Source: Aquimarina sp. AU58
Lineage (GTDB): Bacteria; Bacteroidota; Bacteroidia; Flavobacteriales; Flavobacteriaceae
Length of the DNA stretch: 64,000 bases
Direction of reading: 5' to 3'
Assembly: GCF_900312745.1 (NCBI RefSeq)
Contig: NZ_OMPD01000006.1
Coordinates: 124,001-188,000 of the forward strand
The notes under the pieces were generated by a model. The model ran no database searches, was not told where the DNA came from, and saw only the letters and a program-made list of their open reading frames with translations. The position numbers were made by a program, and so were the translations under genes. Positions 36,357 to 44,742 of this stretch are shown here, in pieces; position 1 is the stretch's first letter, and each line of letters starts with the position of its first letter.

Positions 36357-36401
36357 GCAAATATTATAATCAATTCTCAGCTTAATGTTACCAAACTGTT
36401 A
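36357..36401 (-). promoter_or_regulatory. Pho-box-like promoter of the phosphate transporter gene
   Basis: On the minus strand, TAACA units begin at 36401 and 36390 (11 bp apart) and TTTGC begins at 36361, 29 nt (18+11) after the proximal unit. The missing grid position reads TGAGA. Confidence 0.6.
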
Positions 36402-36417
36402 TGTATTAGCTTGTGAT

Positions 36418-37617
36418 TTAGAAATGTATATCAAATTGTAATCTATACATTAACCCACTACCATTACCATCTTCAGTGGTATAACTTATATCGGATTGAA
36501 CTTTTAAGTTATGACCAGCTACATATTTTGATACCCCAAGGGTATATTGTTCTTCAAGATTTTTTCCAACAATTGCATCATAATTAAGATTAGTATAGCG
36601 TCCTGCTATTTCCCAATTACTTTTAAACAAATATCCAGCTTGAAGATTTATCGCATTACCAACCTGAACTATATCTCCAGTTGGTGTCCCATCTTCTTCT
36701 ACTGCAATTGCCTCATCAGCTTCTCTATCGGCAAACTCTCCCATAAAAGAAAACCCTTTGTACTTAAACATAGCATCTACAAATATGGTAGAGATATTAG
36801 TCTCGTAAAAACCAGTACTGGTTTGCATATAAGATCCTTGATTACTTCTGTTTTTTACAGCATCGGCATTAAGGTCATAAGTAGCTGCCAGCATTAATTT
36901 AGGAGTTTGTTCTCTCTTAAGATCTCCTCCTTTATAATCTCCTTTACTTTTAAATTTGCCAAAAGGTAACAATTCTAGCCTTCCTGTATATTGATGACCG
37001 CCTAAATTTCCACTGGTAATATTTCTTCCTTCTCCTTGGGAAACTGCAAAAATTTCTCTAATGATGAATTTATCTGATAATTTAAAATGATGTCTTAACT
37101 GTATTCCTAAATCACGATCTATATTAAAACGACTATTTAACCTAGAACGATCTACTAATTGCAAGTTTGCCGAAGAAATAACACGTTCTACGTTACCGGG
37201 CAATTTTGTTTGTCCGGCCCAAAGTGTAAAGTTTTTATAGAAATTCCACTTTATAACAGCATCTAGAATATAACGTGGAGCATTGCTAGTGAATTCTGAA
37301 GCTCCAGAAATATCTCTATTAGATACCCCCAATTCTATTTTATATTTAATTTTTGGGCTATAAGCAAAACCGCTAAATTTTAAACGTGCTCTTCTTACGA
37401 GAAAATTGGTTTCTGGTTTACTATAATTATTATCGTTAATATCCCAACCGGTAGTAGAAAGTAATTGAAATCTGGTTGCAAATTTCATGCTCCACGAGCT
37501 ATCTTTGGCAACGACATTTAAGATTCCTTTTCCAAATTTGGTCTCAGTAGTTTCCTGAGCATTTACAAAACAAAGCGTAAATAGAACTAACGCTGTTAGT
37601 GTATTCTTTAATTTCAT
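36418..37617 (-). CDS. OprO/OprP-type phosphate-selective porin
   Basis: A 399-residue outer-membrane protein from the ATG at 37617 with a signal peptide (MKLKNTLTALVLFTLCF, ending VNAQ). The body has the beta-strand pattern and family features of porin O/P (FATRFQLLSTTGWDIN, NFLVRRARLKFSGFAYSPKI, FTLWAGQTKLPGNVERV, final LMYRLQFDIHF ending in Phe). It should admit phosphate or polyphosphate across the outer membrane. The frame is open upstream to 37659, but the signal peptide fixes the start. A Pho-box-like array lies directly upstream. Confidence 0.87.
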   Translation of the reverse strand: MKLKNTLTALVLFTLCFVNAQETTETKFGKGILNVVAKDSSWSMKFATRFQLLSTTGWDINDNNYSKPETNFLVRRARLKFSGFAYSPKIKYKIELGVSNRDISGASEFTSNAPRYILDAVIKWNFYKNFTLWAGQTKLPGNVERVISSANLQLVDRSRLNSRFNIDRDLGIQLRHHFKLSDKFIIREIFAVSQGEGRNITSGNLGGHQYTGRLELLPFGKFKSKGDYKGGDLKREQTPKLMLAATYDLNADAVKNRSNQGSYMQTSTGFYETNISTIFVDAMFKYKGFSFMGEFADREADEAIAVEEDGTPTGDIVQVGNAINLQAGYLFKSNWEIAGRYTNLNYDAIVGKNLEEQYTLGVSKYVAGHNLKVQSDISYTTEDGNGSGLMYRLQFDIHF

Positions 37618-37641
37618 AATCGATACTAGTTTTTGTCGCTT

Positions 37642-37686
37642 GCAAAGAACCTGTACCAATGTTAAGTTAATGTTAACTTAATGTTT
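37642..37686 (-). promoter_or_regulatory. Pho-box-like promoter of the porin gene
   Basis: On the minus strand, AAACA begins at 37686 and TAACA at 37675 and 37664 (11-bp grid), and TTTGC begins at 37646, exactly 18 nt after the proximal unit. The core reads GTTCTTTGC, the same as in front of the first TonB receptor. Confidence 0.65.
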
Positions 37687-37733
37687 TATAATGATTATAT
37701 TAAGATGTTTTTTTTTAAGTATTTATGCAAAAA

Positions 37734-37762
37734 CGAAAAAGGCTAACCGTTTTCGGTTAGCC
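37734..37762 (-). terminator. Terminator of the chromate transporter gene
   Basis: Perfect 9-bp stem GGCTAACCG / CGGTTAGCC with a TTTT loop, followed by five T on the minus strand. Confidence 0.85.
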
Positions 37763-37830
37763 CTGTATTTCAAAAATCTAAGTCGACAAAAACTAATATG
37801 ATTTTTTGAAACTACAAATGTCGTCTTACG

Positions 37831-37865
37831 ACTCGCCAAAAATATTTTATTTGGCGAGTTTTTAT
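37831..37865 (+). terminator. Plus-strand hairpin with T-tract and no plus-strand gene before it
   Basis: Stem ACTCGCCAAA / TTTGGCGAGT followed by TTTTT on the plus strand. Both flanking genes are on the minus strand, so this hairpin would end a plus-strand noncoding transcript from the 37690 region, or serve as an RNA structure in the chrA 3' end. Confidence 0.55.
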
Positions 37866-37900
37866 GTTACCAAAACTTTAAGCTATCGTTAAAAGTGGCT

Positions 37901-39031
37901 CTATATAAGACTTAACACGTACCCCAAAAGTGATCCTCCAAGTACAATCCACATGGGATTTACTTTCTTAAACCCAAAAATCATAATAACACCTATCAAA
38001 GCAATAAGTATTGCTTTCCAGTCGATTAAGGTATCTAAAGACATTGTAAACAATACCGATAACATGATAGAAACTGCAGCAATATTGACAGTGTCGAGAA
38101 AATAGCTAAGTATTTTGGATTTTCTCATTTTGGGTACTAATGGATTAAGAAGTAATACAAAAAGAAAAGAAGGAAGAAAGATTCCTAGTGTAGCTGCTAT
38201 GGCTCCCCAAAATCCAGCTAATTGATAACCAATAAAGGTTGCGGTAGATAAAACAGGACCTGGTGTAAATTGACCAACTGCAATGGCATCTATCAATTCT
38301 GATCTTGTTAACCAGCCTTTTGTAACTAATTCTGCATCTAGATATGCAAATAAAACATAACCACTACCATATAATATAGCGCCAACTTTAAAAAATGTCC
38401 AAAGAACTTTTATAGAAGAAAGTTTAATAAAAGTAAATGTAGAAATTTTAAATATAAAGAATGGAGCAATGGATTTAGGTGAGGTATTTAGTTTAGATTT
38501 AAAATAAAAATATAGTGTTCCAAAAAGACCTGCGCTTAATAATGCAATAACTTCATTTACTCCCAATAAGCTAATAATTAGTACTAAAATTCCTATTATA
38601 CCTAGCTCCCAGTTTTTTAATGCTTTTTTTCCTAATTTTAGAATTGCCAATAAAATAATAGCAAGTACAGCGGGTTTGATGCCAGAAATAAAAGGAGTTA
38701 CTTCGGGTAACTGTCCATAAGAAGTATAAAACCAAGCCAACGCTCCTGTAATGACTACTGCAGGAAAAATAAAACAGGCTCCAGCAACAAATAGACCGGC
38801 AATTCCGGCACGCTCATGACCACAATGCATGGTCATCTCGGTAGAATTAGGACCAGGAATTAAGTTGGTGGCTCCGATAAGATCCAGAAAATGTTGTTTA
38901 TCCATCCATTTTCTTTTATCAACTACTTCGTTTTCCATCATAGCGATATGTGCTGCCGGACCACCAAAAGCAAAACAACCTAGCTTAAAAAAAACAATAG
39001 CAACCTCAATAAGCCTTTTTTTGTTATTCAT
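37901..39031 (-). CDS. chrA: Chromate/anion transporter (ChrA, two-domain form)
   Basis: A 376-residue membrane protein with two repeated CHR domains: KLGCFAFGGPAAHIAMMENEVV with LIGATNLIPGPNSTEMTMHCG in the first, and KVGAILYGSGYVLFAYLDAELV with VGQFTPGPVLSTATFIGYQ in the second. ChrA proteins export chromate, which is sulfate-like; related proteins may move other oxyanions. Its place inside a phosphate island is worth noting. It has its own -7 box TACTTTTG at 39079-39086. Confidence 0.9.
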   Translation of the reverse strand: MNNKKRLIEVAIVFFKLGCFAFGGPAAHIAMMENEVVDKRKWMDKQHFLDLIGATNLIPGPNSTEMTMHCGHERAGIAGLFVAGACFIFPAVVITGALAWFYTSYGQLPEVTPFISGIKPAVLAIILLAILKLGKKALKNWELGIIGILVLIISLLGVNEVIALLSAGLFGTLYFYFKSKLNTSPKSIAPFFIFKISTFTFIKLSSIKVLWTFFKVGAILYGSGYVLFAYLDAELVTKGWLTRSELIDAIAVGQFTPGPVLSTATFIGYQLAGFWGAIAATLGIFLPSFLFVLLLNPLVPKMRKSKILSYFLDTVNIAAVSIMLSVLFTMSLDTLIDWKAILIALIGVIMIFGFKKVNPMWIVLGGSLLGYVLSLI

Positions 39032-39078
39032 TTAAATATAATAGATCTATGAAATGACATAGAATAATTTAACGTCAT

Positions 39079-39086
39079 CAAAAGTA
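39079..39086 (-). promoter_or_regulatory. -7 promoter box (TACTTTTG) of chrA
   Basis: Exact TAnnTTTG on the minus strand with a TTTTG 24 nt upstream, 48 nt before the ATG. It looks like an ordinary vegetative promoter. Confidence 0.5.
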
Positions 39087-39202
39087 TAAATATAATACTG
39101 TTCATGATGACAAAAGTGAGATAGGATTGATGATTTTGAACATTACAGAGGTTTAATTTTTAGTATACTAAATGCATATAAATGAGTGGTTTATGAAATT
39201 AA

Positions 39203-39229
39203 TGTTAATTTAATGTTACCGAAATGTTG
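39203..39229 (+). promoter_or_regulatory. Pho-box-like triplet between chrA and the MORN-like gene
   Basis: TGTTA at 39203 and 39214 and TGTTG at 39225, an exact 11-bp grid, about 75-100 bp before the ATG at 39301. A -7-like TACTTTTA lies at 39250-39257. The orientation relative to the downstream gene matches the PhoB-like array but is opposite to oprO. Confidence 0.5.
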
Positions 39230-39300
39230 TTTAAATGTAAAATAAATATTACTTTTATAATATAAGTCGACATCCCAAATAATCTAAAATATTTAAAATC

Positions 39301-39660
39301 ATGAAAAAGATAATAGTAGCAATGGCCATTTTATTTTCGGCGACTGTAATGGCTCAGGATGTAAAACCTACTTTTGAAAAGCAAGGCGACCAGATTAAAG
39401 GTACATTTTATTTTGAAGATGGAACAGTAAGACAACAAGGTTTCTATAATAAAGAAGGTAAGCTTCATGGAGAATGGAAATCGTATGATGCTACAGGAAA
39501 GAAAATTGCCATGGGGCAATATGATAATGGAGTAAAAACAGGGAAATGGTTTTTCTGGAATGCAGATAAGTTATCAGAAGTAAATTATAATAAAAATCAA
39601 ATCGCTGATGTAACGACCTGGTCAGGTAAAGACAATGTAGTTGTGAATTATAAAAACTAG
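39301..39660 (+). CDS. Secreted MORN-like (YwqK-type) repeat protein
   Basis: A 119-residue protein with a signal peptide (MKKIIVAMAILFSATVMAQ) and three to four MORN-like strands (FYFEDGTVRQQGFYNKEGK, LHGEWKSYDATGK, KTGKWFFWNADKLSEV). Such proteins are often called toxin-antitoxin YwqK-type antitoxins, but the name has no support in this context. The role is unknown. The Pho-box-like triplet upstream suggests induction by phosphate limitation. A strong terminator follows. Confidence 0.8.
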   Translation: MKKIIVAMAILFSATVMAQDVKPTFEKQGDQIKGTFYFEDGTVRQQGFYNKEGKLHGEWKSYDATGKKIAMGQYDNGVKTGKWFFWNADKLSEVNYNKNQIADVTTWSGKDNVVVNYKN

Positions 39661-39682
39661 ATTTTACTATAAAAAAATAAAC

Positions 39683-39716
39683 AAAAAAGACTTCCAATAT
39701 GGAAGTCTTTTTTGTT
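39683..39716. terminator. Terminator of the MORN-like gene
   Basis: Perfect stem AAAAAAGACTTCCA / TGGAAGTCTTTTTT with an ATA loop. Confidence 0.92.
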
Positions 39717-39943
39717 TTCCAAAACTCTCAAAAAAGAATGATATCACTTCTATGATTTGATTTTTTAATCTAAGAAAGGTTTTATTTTTTTTTACATTAC
39801 TAATTTGTTGTTTGTTTTCTTAACACTACAATGAATCTTTTTTATGAAGATTTTTTTTCACGTTAATTTCTTATTTACAGTAGTTTGTGTGTGGATCTAA
39901 CACTGGATTAATATTGAGAAAACATTCTGTAAACAATGGTAGG

Positions 39944-40021
39944 TAACAATTTTCTAACATTAATATGACACATAATTAATTTTTGAATAACACACATTTA
40001 ACACTGCCTGTCGTTCTTTGC
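39944..40021 (+). promoter_or_regulatory. Six-unit Pho-box-like array and promoter of TonB receptor 1
   Basis: Units start at 39944 (TAACA), 39955 (TAACA), 39966 (TGACA), 39977 (TAATT), 39988 (TAACA) and 39999 (TAACA), every one exactly 11 bp from the next. TTTGC starts at 40017, 18 nt after the last unit, within the core GTTCTTTGC shared with oprO. The 250 bp between 39717 and 39943 show nothing else. Confidence 0.7.
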
Positions 40022-40043
40022 CGGGAATTTCAGAACAAGTTAA

Positions 40044-42854
40044 ATGAGAAAAATTGTTACACTTTTTGCGTTATTTTTTGTAGGAATACTCTTCGCGCAA
40101 GAAACCGGTTCGATTACCGGAACATTATTAGACAAGGAATCTAATAATCAACCTTTACCTTTTGCTAATGTATTAATTAAAGGAACAACTAAAGGAACGA
40201 CTACAGATTTTGATGGTTTATATACTATTGAAAATCTGGAGCCAGGGACATATGTACTAGAGTTTAGTTTTGTAGGGTATGAAACTTTAGATATTAAAGA
40301 TGTAATTGTAAAGCCAAACGAAACCACTACAGTTAATACTGCAATGGCAGCAAGTGCGGCTGCATTAGATGAGGTTGTAATTAAAACTACTACCAAAAAG
40401 GAATCTGAAGCAGCTATTTTATTAGAACAAAAAAATGCGGTGACTATTCAACAAAAGATAGGAGCGCAAGAACTTTCTAAAAAAGGAGTAAGTGATGTTG
40501 CTACAGGTTTAACTAAAGCAACTGGTATTTCTAGACAGAGTGATAAATTATATGTTCGTGGATTAGGAGATCGTTATAACAATGCCTATTTAAATGGACT
40601 GCCTATTCCGTCATTAAATCCAAAGTTAAAACTTATTGATCTTGGGATTTTTCCGACCGATATAGTTGAGAATTTAGGGATTTATAAAACGTATGCTCCA
40701 GATATATATGGTGATTTTGCAGGAGCAAGTGTAAATATCGATACCAAAGATCGACCGGGAAAAGGTTTTTTAGAAGTTGGTTTTAGTTCGGGAGTAAATT
40801 CTAATGCTGTTAGTAATGATTTTTTCTTACTTAATGGCGGGCAATACGATGAATGGGGATTAGATGATGGATCAAGAAGAGTTCCTGTTTTCTTAGATAT
40901 TCCGAATTACAATTATAATAGTACAGAAATAGATTACTATCCTTTTGATACTTCCTTTAATCCGGTAAAAAGATTTAATGCTCCCGATGGAGGTATGAGT
41001 ATAACCGGTGGTAAAACCTTTACAGTTGCAGAAGATCAGAAGTTAGATGTATTGGTTACCGCATCATTTGATCAAAACCATAGAACCGCTTTGGGAGGTA
41101 ATCAGGCTGCTTTTAACTCTCAGGGAGAAAGTATTACTGGGATAGGAAATTTTAAGAATGTAGATCGATATGAGTATTTTACGAATACTACAGTATTAGG
41201 AAGTATAGGGTACCGATGGAACAGTAACAATAAGATTCTTGCAACTACCTTGTTTGTGAATGATACCGAAGATGAACTTAGAGAATTTACAGATGGTGTG
41301 AGTAGTGAAGATACAGATGTTGGTATTCGCCTTAGAAGAGGAACCTATGAGCAAAACAACCTATTTACACAACAACTTACCGGAGAACATAGATTTAGCG
41401 AAAGAAAGTACCAGTTAAATTGGGGATTTGCATATAATAAAGCAAAGGGCTTAATACCCGATAGACGTCAATTGGTGTTTACAGAATTGCAAAATGGAAA
41501 CCTTGTTTTAGGAAACCGTACAAGTCCGGATTTAGCAAACAACCAACGTTTTTATCAGGAATTGAATGAAAATGATTATTCTGGAAAAGTTGATTTTGAT
41601 ATTAATTTTGGAAAGGATGAAGATGATAACTTTAAAAACAAATTAACTTTTGGATTGGCAGGAAGATCAAAAGACAGAGATTTTGAATCTAACCAGTTAA
41701 ACTATAATCTTAATAGCCTTGTAAATCAAAATGTAGATTTTAATAATCCGGATGCATTACTAAATGAAACGAATTTTCTTAATGGAGAATATATTGTTTT
41801 AGAAAACCTTAATCCAACAAGAATTTACGAGGCAGATTTATCAACCATTGCGGGGTATGCGAATTTGCAATATGCGTTAACAGAGAAACTCACCTTCAAT
41901 GGAGGTATTCGTGCAGAGTTGTTTGAACAAAATGTATTCTATAGAGAACAACAAGATTTAGAAACGTCTCCTTTCAAAACACAAAAGATTGACGAAACTT
42001 TTATTCTCCCTAGTATCAGCTTGAAATATGAATTAAACTCAACATCAAACCTTCGTTTTGCAGCCAGTAAAACGGTTACATTACCAAAATTTACAGAAAT
42101 AGCACCTTTCTTAGATGAAGATGTTACCGAAGCTACTCTGGGAAATACTATTCTTAGTAATTCTGATAACTATAATGTAGATATCAAATGGGAACACTTT
42201 CCTGAGCAGACAGGTGAATTGGTAGCGGCTACATTATTTGGTAAATATATCGAAAACCCAATCGAAAAAGTGTTTGTAGCATCAGCTTCAAATGTAAACA
42301 CATTTATCAATTCTGATAATGCTGTAATCTTTGGAGCAGAATTAGAATATAGAAAGAACCTGGGTAATCTTTTTAAAATAGAAGAAACAATCTGGAACAA
42401 CCTAAACTTTGGTGTTAATACCACAATAATGTATACAAAGGTAGAGATTGACCCAACCATTACAACGTTTAATGGTTCTAATATTGCACCAACTAATGTA
42501 GAAAGACAATTACAAGGAGCTTCTCCTTTTCTGGTAAATGCAGATGTAGTGTATGCCAAAGAATTTGGTAATCATAAAATTACTTCAGCTTTAGATTTTA
42601 ACATTTTCGGAGATAGAGTGTATTCTGCCGGAGGAAATGGAGTAGGAGATATTTTTGAAAAAGGATTTGGAGTACTAAACTTTAATTTCAAAGATGAGAT
42701 CGGAAAGCATGTTGAAATAAGCCTTAAAGCTAAAAATTTATTAAACCCATCTATAGAACGATACCAGGATCAGGAAGACTTAGGTCAGGAGTTTACCACC
42801 TATAAATTTGATAACGGAATCAACTTTAGCCTTGGGGTTACTTTTAAACTTTAA
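40044..42854 (+). CDS. TonB-dependent outer-membrane receptor 1 (with CarboxypepD_reg-like head)
   Basis: A 936-residue receptor: signal peptide (MRKIVTLFALFFVGILFAQ), a CarboxypepD_reg-like domain (about 20-105; ITGTLLDKESNNQPLPFANV), a plug (about 130-250, VRGLGDRYNNAYLNGLPIPS) and a 22-strand-type barrel ending INFSLGVTFKL. It imports a ligand across the outer membrane using TonB energy. The beta-helix lipoprotein follows after 41 bp, in the same transcript. The multi-unit Pho-box-like promoter suggests a phosphorus-containing ligand. It is not clearly SusC: the partner is not a SusD. Confidence 0.88.
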   Translation: MRKIVTLFALFFVGILFAQETGSITGTLLDKESNNQPLPFANVLIKGTTKGTTTDFDGLYTIENLEPGTYVLEFSFVGYETLDIKDVIVKPNETTTVNTAMAASAAALDEVVIKTTTKKESEAAILLEQKNAVTIQQKIGAQELSKKGVSDVATGLTKATGISRQSDKLYVRGLGDRYNNAYLNGLPIPSLNPKLKLIDLGIFPTDIVENLGIYKTYAPDIYGDFAGASVNIDTKDRPGKGFLEVGFSSGVNSNAVSNDFFLLNGGQYDEWGLDDGSRRVPVFLDIPNYNYNSTEIDYYPFDTSFNPVKRFNAPDGGMSITGGKTFTVAEDQKLDVLVTASFDQNHRTALGGNQAAFNSQGESITGIGNFKNVDRYEYFTNTTVLGSIGYRWNSNNKILATTLFVNDTEDELREFTDGVSSEDTDVGIRLRRGTYEQNNLFTQQLTGEHRFSERKYQLNWGFAYNKAKGLIPDRRQLVFTELQNGNLVLGNRTSPDLANNQRFYQELNENDYSGKVDFDINFGKDEDDNFKNKLTFGLAGRSKDRDFESNQLNYNLNSLVNQNVDFNNPDALLNETNFLNGEYIVLENLNPTRIYEADLSTIAGYANLQYALTEKLTFNGGIRAELFEQNVFYREQQDLETSPFKTQKIDETFILPSISLKYELNSTSNLRFAASKTVTLPKFTEIAPFLDEDVTEATLGNTILSNSDNYNVDIKWEHFPEQTGELVAATLFGKYIENPIEKVFVASASNVNTFINSDNAVIFGAELEYRKNLGNLFKIEETIWNNLNFGVNTTIMYTKVEIDPTITTFNGSNIAPTNVERQLQGASPFLVNADVVYAKEFGNHKITSALDFNIFGDRVYSAGGNGVGDIFEKGFGVLNFNFKDEIGKHVEISLKAKNLLNPSIERYQDQEDLGQEFTTYKFDNGINFSLGVTFKL

Positions 42855-42895
42855 TTATAAACGGAAAACACAACTAAAATTAATCATTATATAAA

Positions 42896-44224
42896 ATGAA
42901 AACTAAAAATTTACTTACGGGAATAGTAATCGGAACAGCAGTTTTATTTAGTGCTTGTACCATACAGGAAGATAATATCGGAGATATCACAATCAACCAG
43001 GGAGGTTCTGGTGGTGATACTTCTGGAACCGAAATATTAGAGGGCCAGATTACACAAAATGTTACATTAGAATCTAGTGAGGTATACGAGCTAAGAGGAG
43101 GTGTATCAGTGGTAGATGGAGTTACATTAACGATCGAAGCAGGTACAAAAATTATTGCAGGTGATGTCGGAGGAGTGTTCTCATATTTAGCTATCGAGCA
43201 AGGAGCAAAAATTATCGCAGAAGGTACTGCAGCACAACCTATCGTATTTACGTCTAATAAATCTACTCCTAATCCAGGAGATTGGGGAGGATTATTATTA
43301 GCGGGTAAAGCTCCTATCAATAGAGGTACTACAGCAACTACAGAAGTTGCAAACCTTACCTATGGAGGAACTGATCCGGCAGATAACTCAGGGATATTAC
43401 GTTATGTGCGTTTAGAATATACAGGAGGAAAAATTAATGACGATGCAGAATATAACGGACTGTCGTTATATGGTGTTGGTAACGGGACCACTTTAGAATA
43501 TATCCAGGCTTTTAATGGAAATGATGATGGAATAGAATTTTTTGGAGGAACTGTAAACTTAAAGTATGCAATTGTAACGGGTGCCGGAGATGATTCTTTT
43601 GACTGGACAGATGGATGGGTTGGAAACGGACAATTCTGGATTGCACAGCAAACTTCTGCCGCTGGAGATAAAGGAATCGAAGCAGATAATTTATCTTCTA
43701 CGCCAGATGCAGCACCATTCTCTAATCCTACCTTATCTAATATCACACTAATCGGTGCAGAAGATGGTGATGGAGAAAATAAAGGAATTGAATTTAGAGC
43801 AGGAACCAAAGTAACGATGTACAATGCTATCATCAAAGCTTTCCCAGGAAAAGGAATTGAAGTTGATGATGATCAAACATTAATCAACCTTAATAATAAT
43901 GAAGTAATTGTTAGAAATTCTATCATCGATAATGCAAAATCATTTGATTTAGATCATGGTGGTGCAACTGTTGATCTTGCAGATTTTGCAACTTTTAATA
44001 ATTTTACTGTAGATGGTTCTGGTGCTCCTTTTAATAGTGCAGGTACTGCTATACCAACTGGTTTTGAAATTACTGGTTTCAGAGGGACGTATTCGTATAC
44101 TACTGCTGTAGATGGTGTAGATAATTTTGATCCTTCTACACTAGGAGCATTCTTTGATGCTGCTAACTACGCAGGAGCACTACAAGAGGGTGATACCTGG
44201 ACATCAGATTGGACTCGTCAATAA
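42896..44224 (+). CDS. Surface lipoprotein with right-handed beta-helix-like repeats 1
   Basis: A 442-residue lipoprotein with lipobox LFSAC (Cys near 21) followed by TIQED, an acidic stretch like the flavobacterial surface-export signal. The body has beta-helix-type repeats (GGVSVVDGVTLTIEAGTKII, AIEQGAKIIAEGTAAQPIVF, NPGDWGGLLLAGKAPINRG, NGNDDGIEFFGGTVNLKYA). Homologues are sometimes named multidrug transporter in databases, which is clearly wrong. It pairs with TonB receptor 1 and may act as its ligand-capturing lid. The function is unproven. Confidence 0.82.
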   Translation: MKTKNLLTGIVIGTAVLFSACTIQEDNIGDITINQGGSGGDTSGTEILEGQITQNVTLESSEVYELRGGVSVVDGVTLTIEAGTKIIAGDVGGVFSYLAIEQGAKIIAEGTAAQPIVFTSNKSTPNPGDWGGLLLAGKAPINRGTTATTEVANLTYGGTDPADNSGILRYVRLEYTGGKINDDAEYNGLSLYGVGNGTTLEYIQAFNGNDDGIEFFGGTVNLKYAIVTGAGDDSFDWTDGWVGNGQFWIAQQTSAAGDKGIEADNLSSTPDAAPFSNPTLSNITLIGAEDGDGENKGIEFRAGTKVTMYNAIIKAFPGKGIEVDDDQTLINLNNNEVIVRNSIIDNAKSFDLDHGGATVDLADFATFNNFTVDGSGAPFNSAGTAIPTGFEITGFRGTYSYTTAVDGVDNFDPSTLGAFFDAANYAGALQEGDTWTSDWTRQ

Positions 44225-44257
44225 TATAATATCCCATATTTTAAGTATTTGAATTGT

Positions 44258-44292
44258 AGAAGCTTGGCTAATCGCCAGGCTTCTTTTTTTTA
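44258..44292 (+). terminator. Terminator of the TonB receptor 1 operon
   Basis: Stem GAAGC(TT)GG ... CC(A)GGCTTC followed by eight T on the plus strand, 35 bp after the lipoprotein stop. Confidence 0.85.
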
Positions 44293-44436
44293 GTTTATTT
44301 CAGAATAGATAATTTGTAAATTATTAATAATCAAGTTGAAGGATTAAAAACATAAAGAAAACTTACCTTGTTATCCTATATTTTGGTACCGTATTTTATC
44401 TTATTGTTAAGACAGATTCTGTGAATTTATCTGGTT

Positions 44437-44463
44437 TAACATCTTCATAACAATTCTCTAATA
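44437..44463 (+). promoter_or_regulatory. Pho-box-like triplet upstream of TonB receptor 2
   Basis: TAACA at 44437 and 44448 and TAATA at 44459, an exact 11-bp grid. TTTG follows at 44481, 22 nt after the last unit rather than 18. It lies 280 bp before the ATG, so the link to the gene is less certain. Confidence 0.45.
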
Positions 44464-44742
44464 ATTTATACAAAACAGATTTTGTATTACTATCGATATT
44501 CGAGACTCAAAAAAAGGTATAGATAAATAGCTCTCGATTGATGTAGGTAAACCTTATAATTCAGTGGTTTATTAATAGTTTAATAGTATAAGATTCTAGG
44601 TACAAATTCCCTGAAAACCCTACAGATTCCTCCTTTTTATTCATTTTTCTTACATCACAATCCCTTAAACTAACCATAATAGTGGGGTAAAGCTAATTAC
44701 TGTAAAACCGTATTTATTTGTATCAGATTTTGAAAACACATA

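Larger units (their letters stand above)
44225..44742. other. 518-bp region between lipoprotein 1 and TonB receptor 2
   Basis: It holds the terminator at 44258-44292 and the Pho-box-like triplet at 44437-44463. The remaining about 280 bp up to the ATG are AT-rich with no reading frame; they would be a long leader if the triplet marks the promoter. Confidence 0.6.

Noticed and set aside
39107..39120. ATGAC-AAAA-GTGAG upstream of chrA as a seventh CRP/FNR-type site
   Set aside because: One half-site is broken and the distance to the -7 box is 34.5 rather than 36.5 nt.
42880..43836. Long antisense open frames over the lipoprotein and receptor genes
   Set aside because: They are low-complexity, Pro/Ser-rich translations of the opposite strand of real genes, with no start signals or homology pattern.
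42896..44224. Lipoproteins after the TonB receptors as SusD homologues
   Set aside because: They lack the helical TPR-type pattern of SusD and instead show glycine-rich beta-helix-like repeats.
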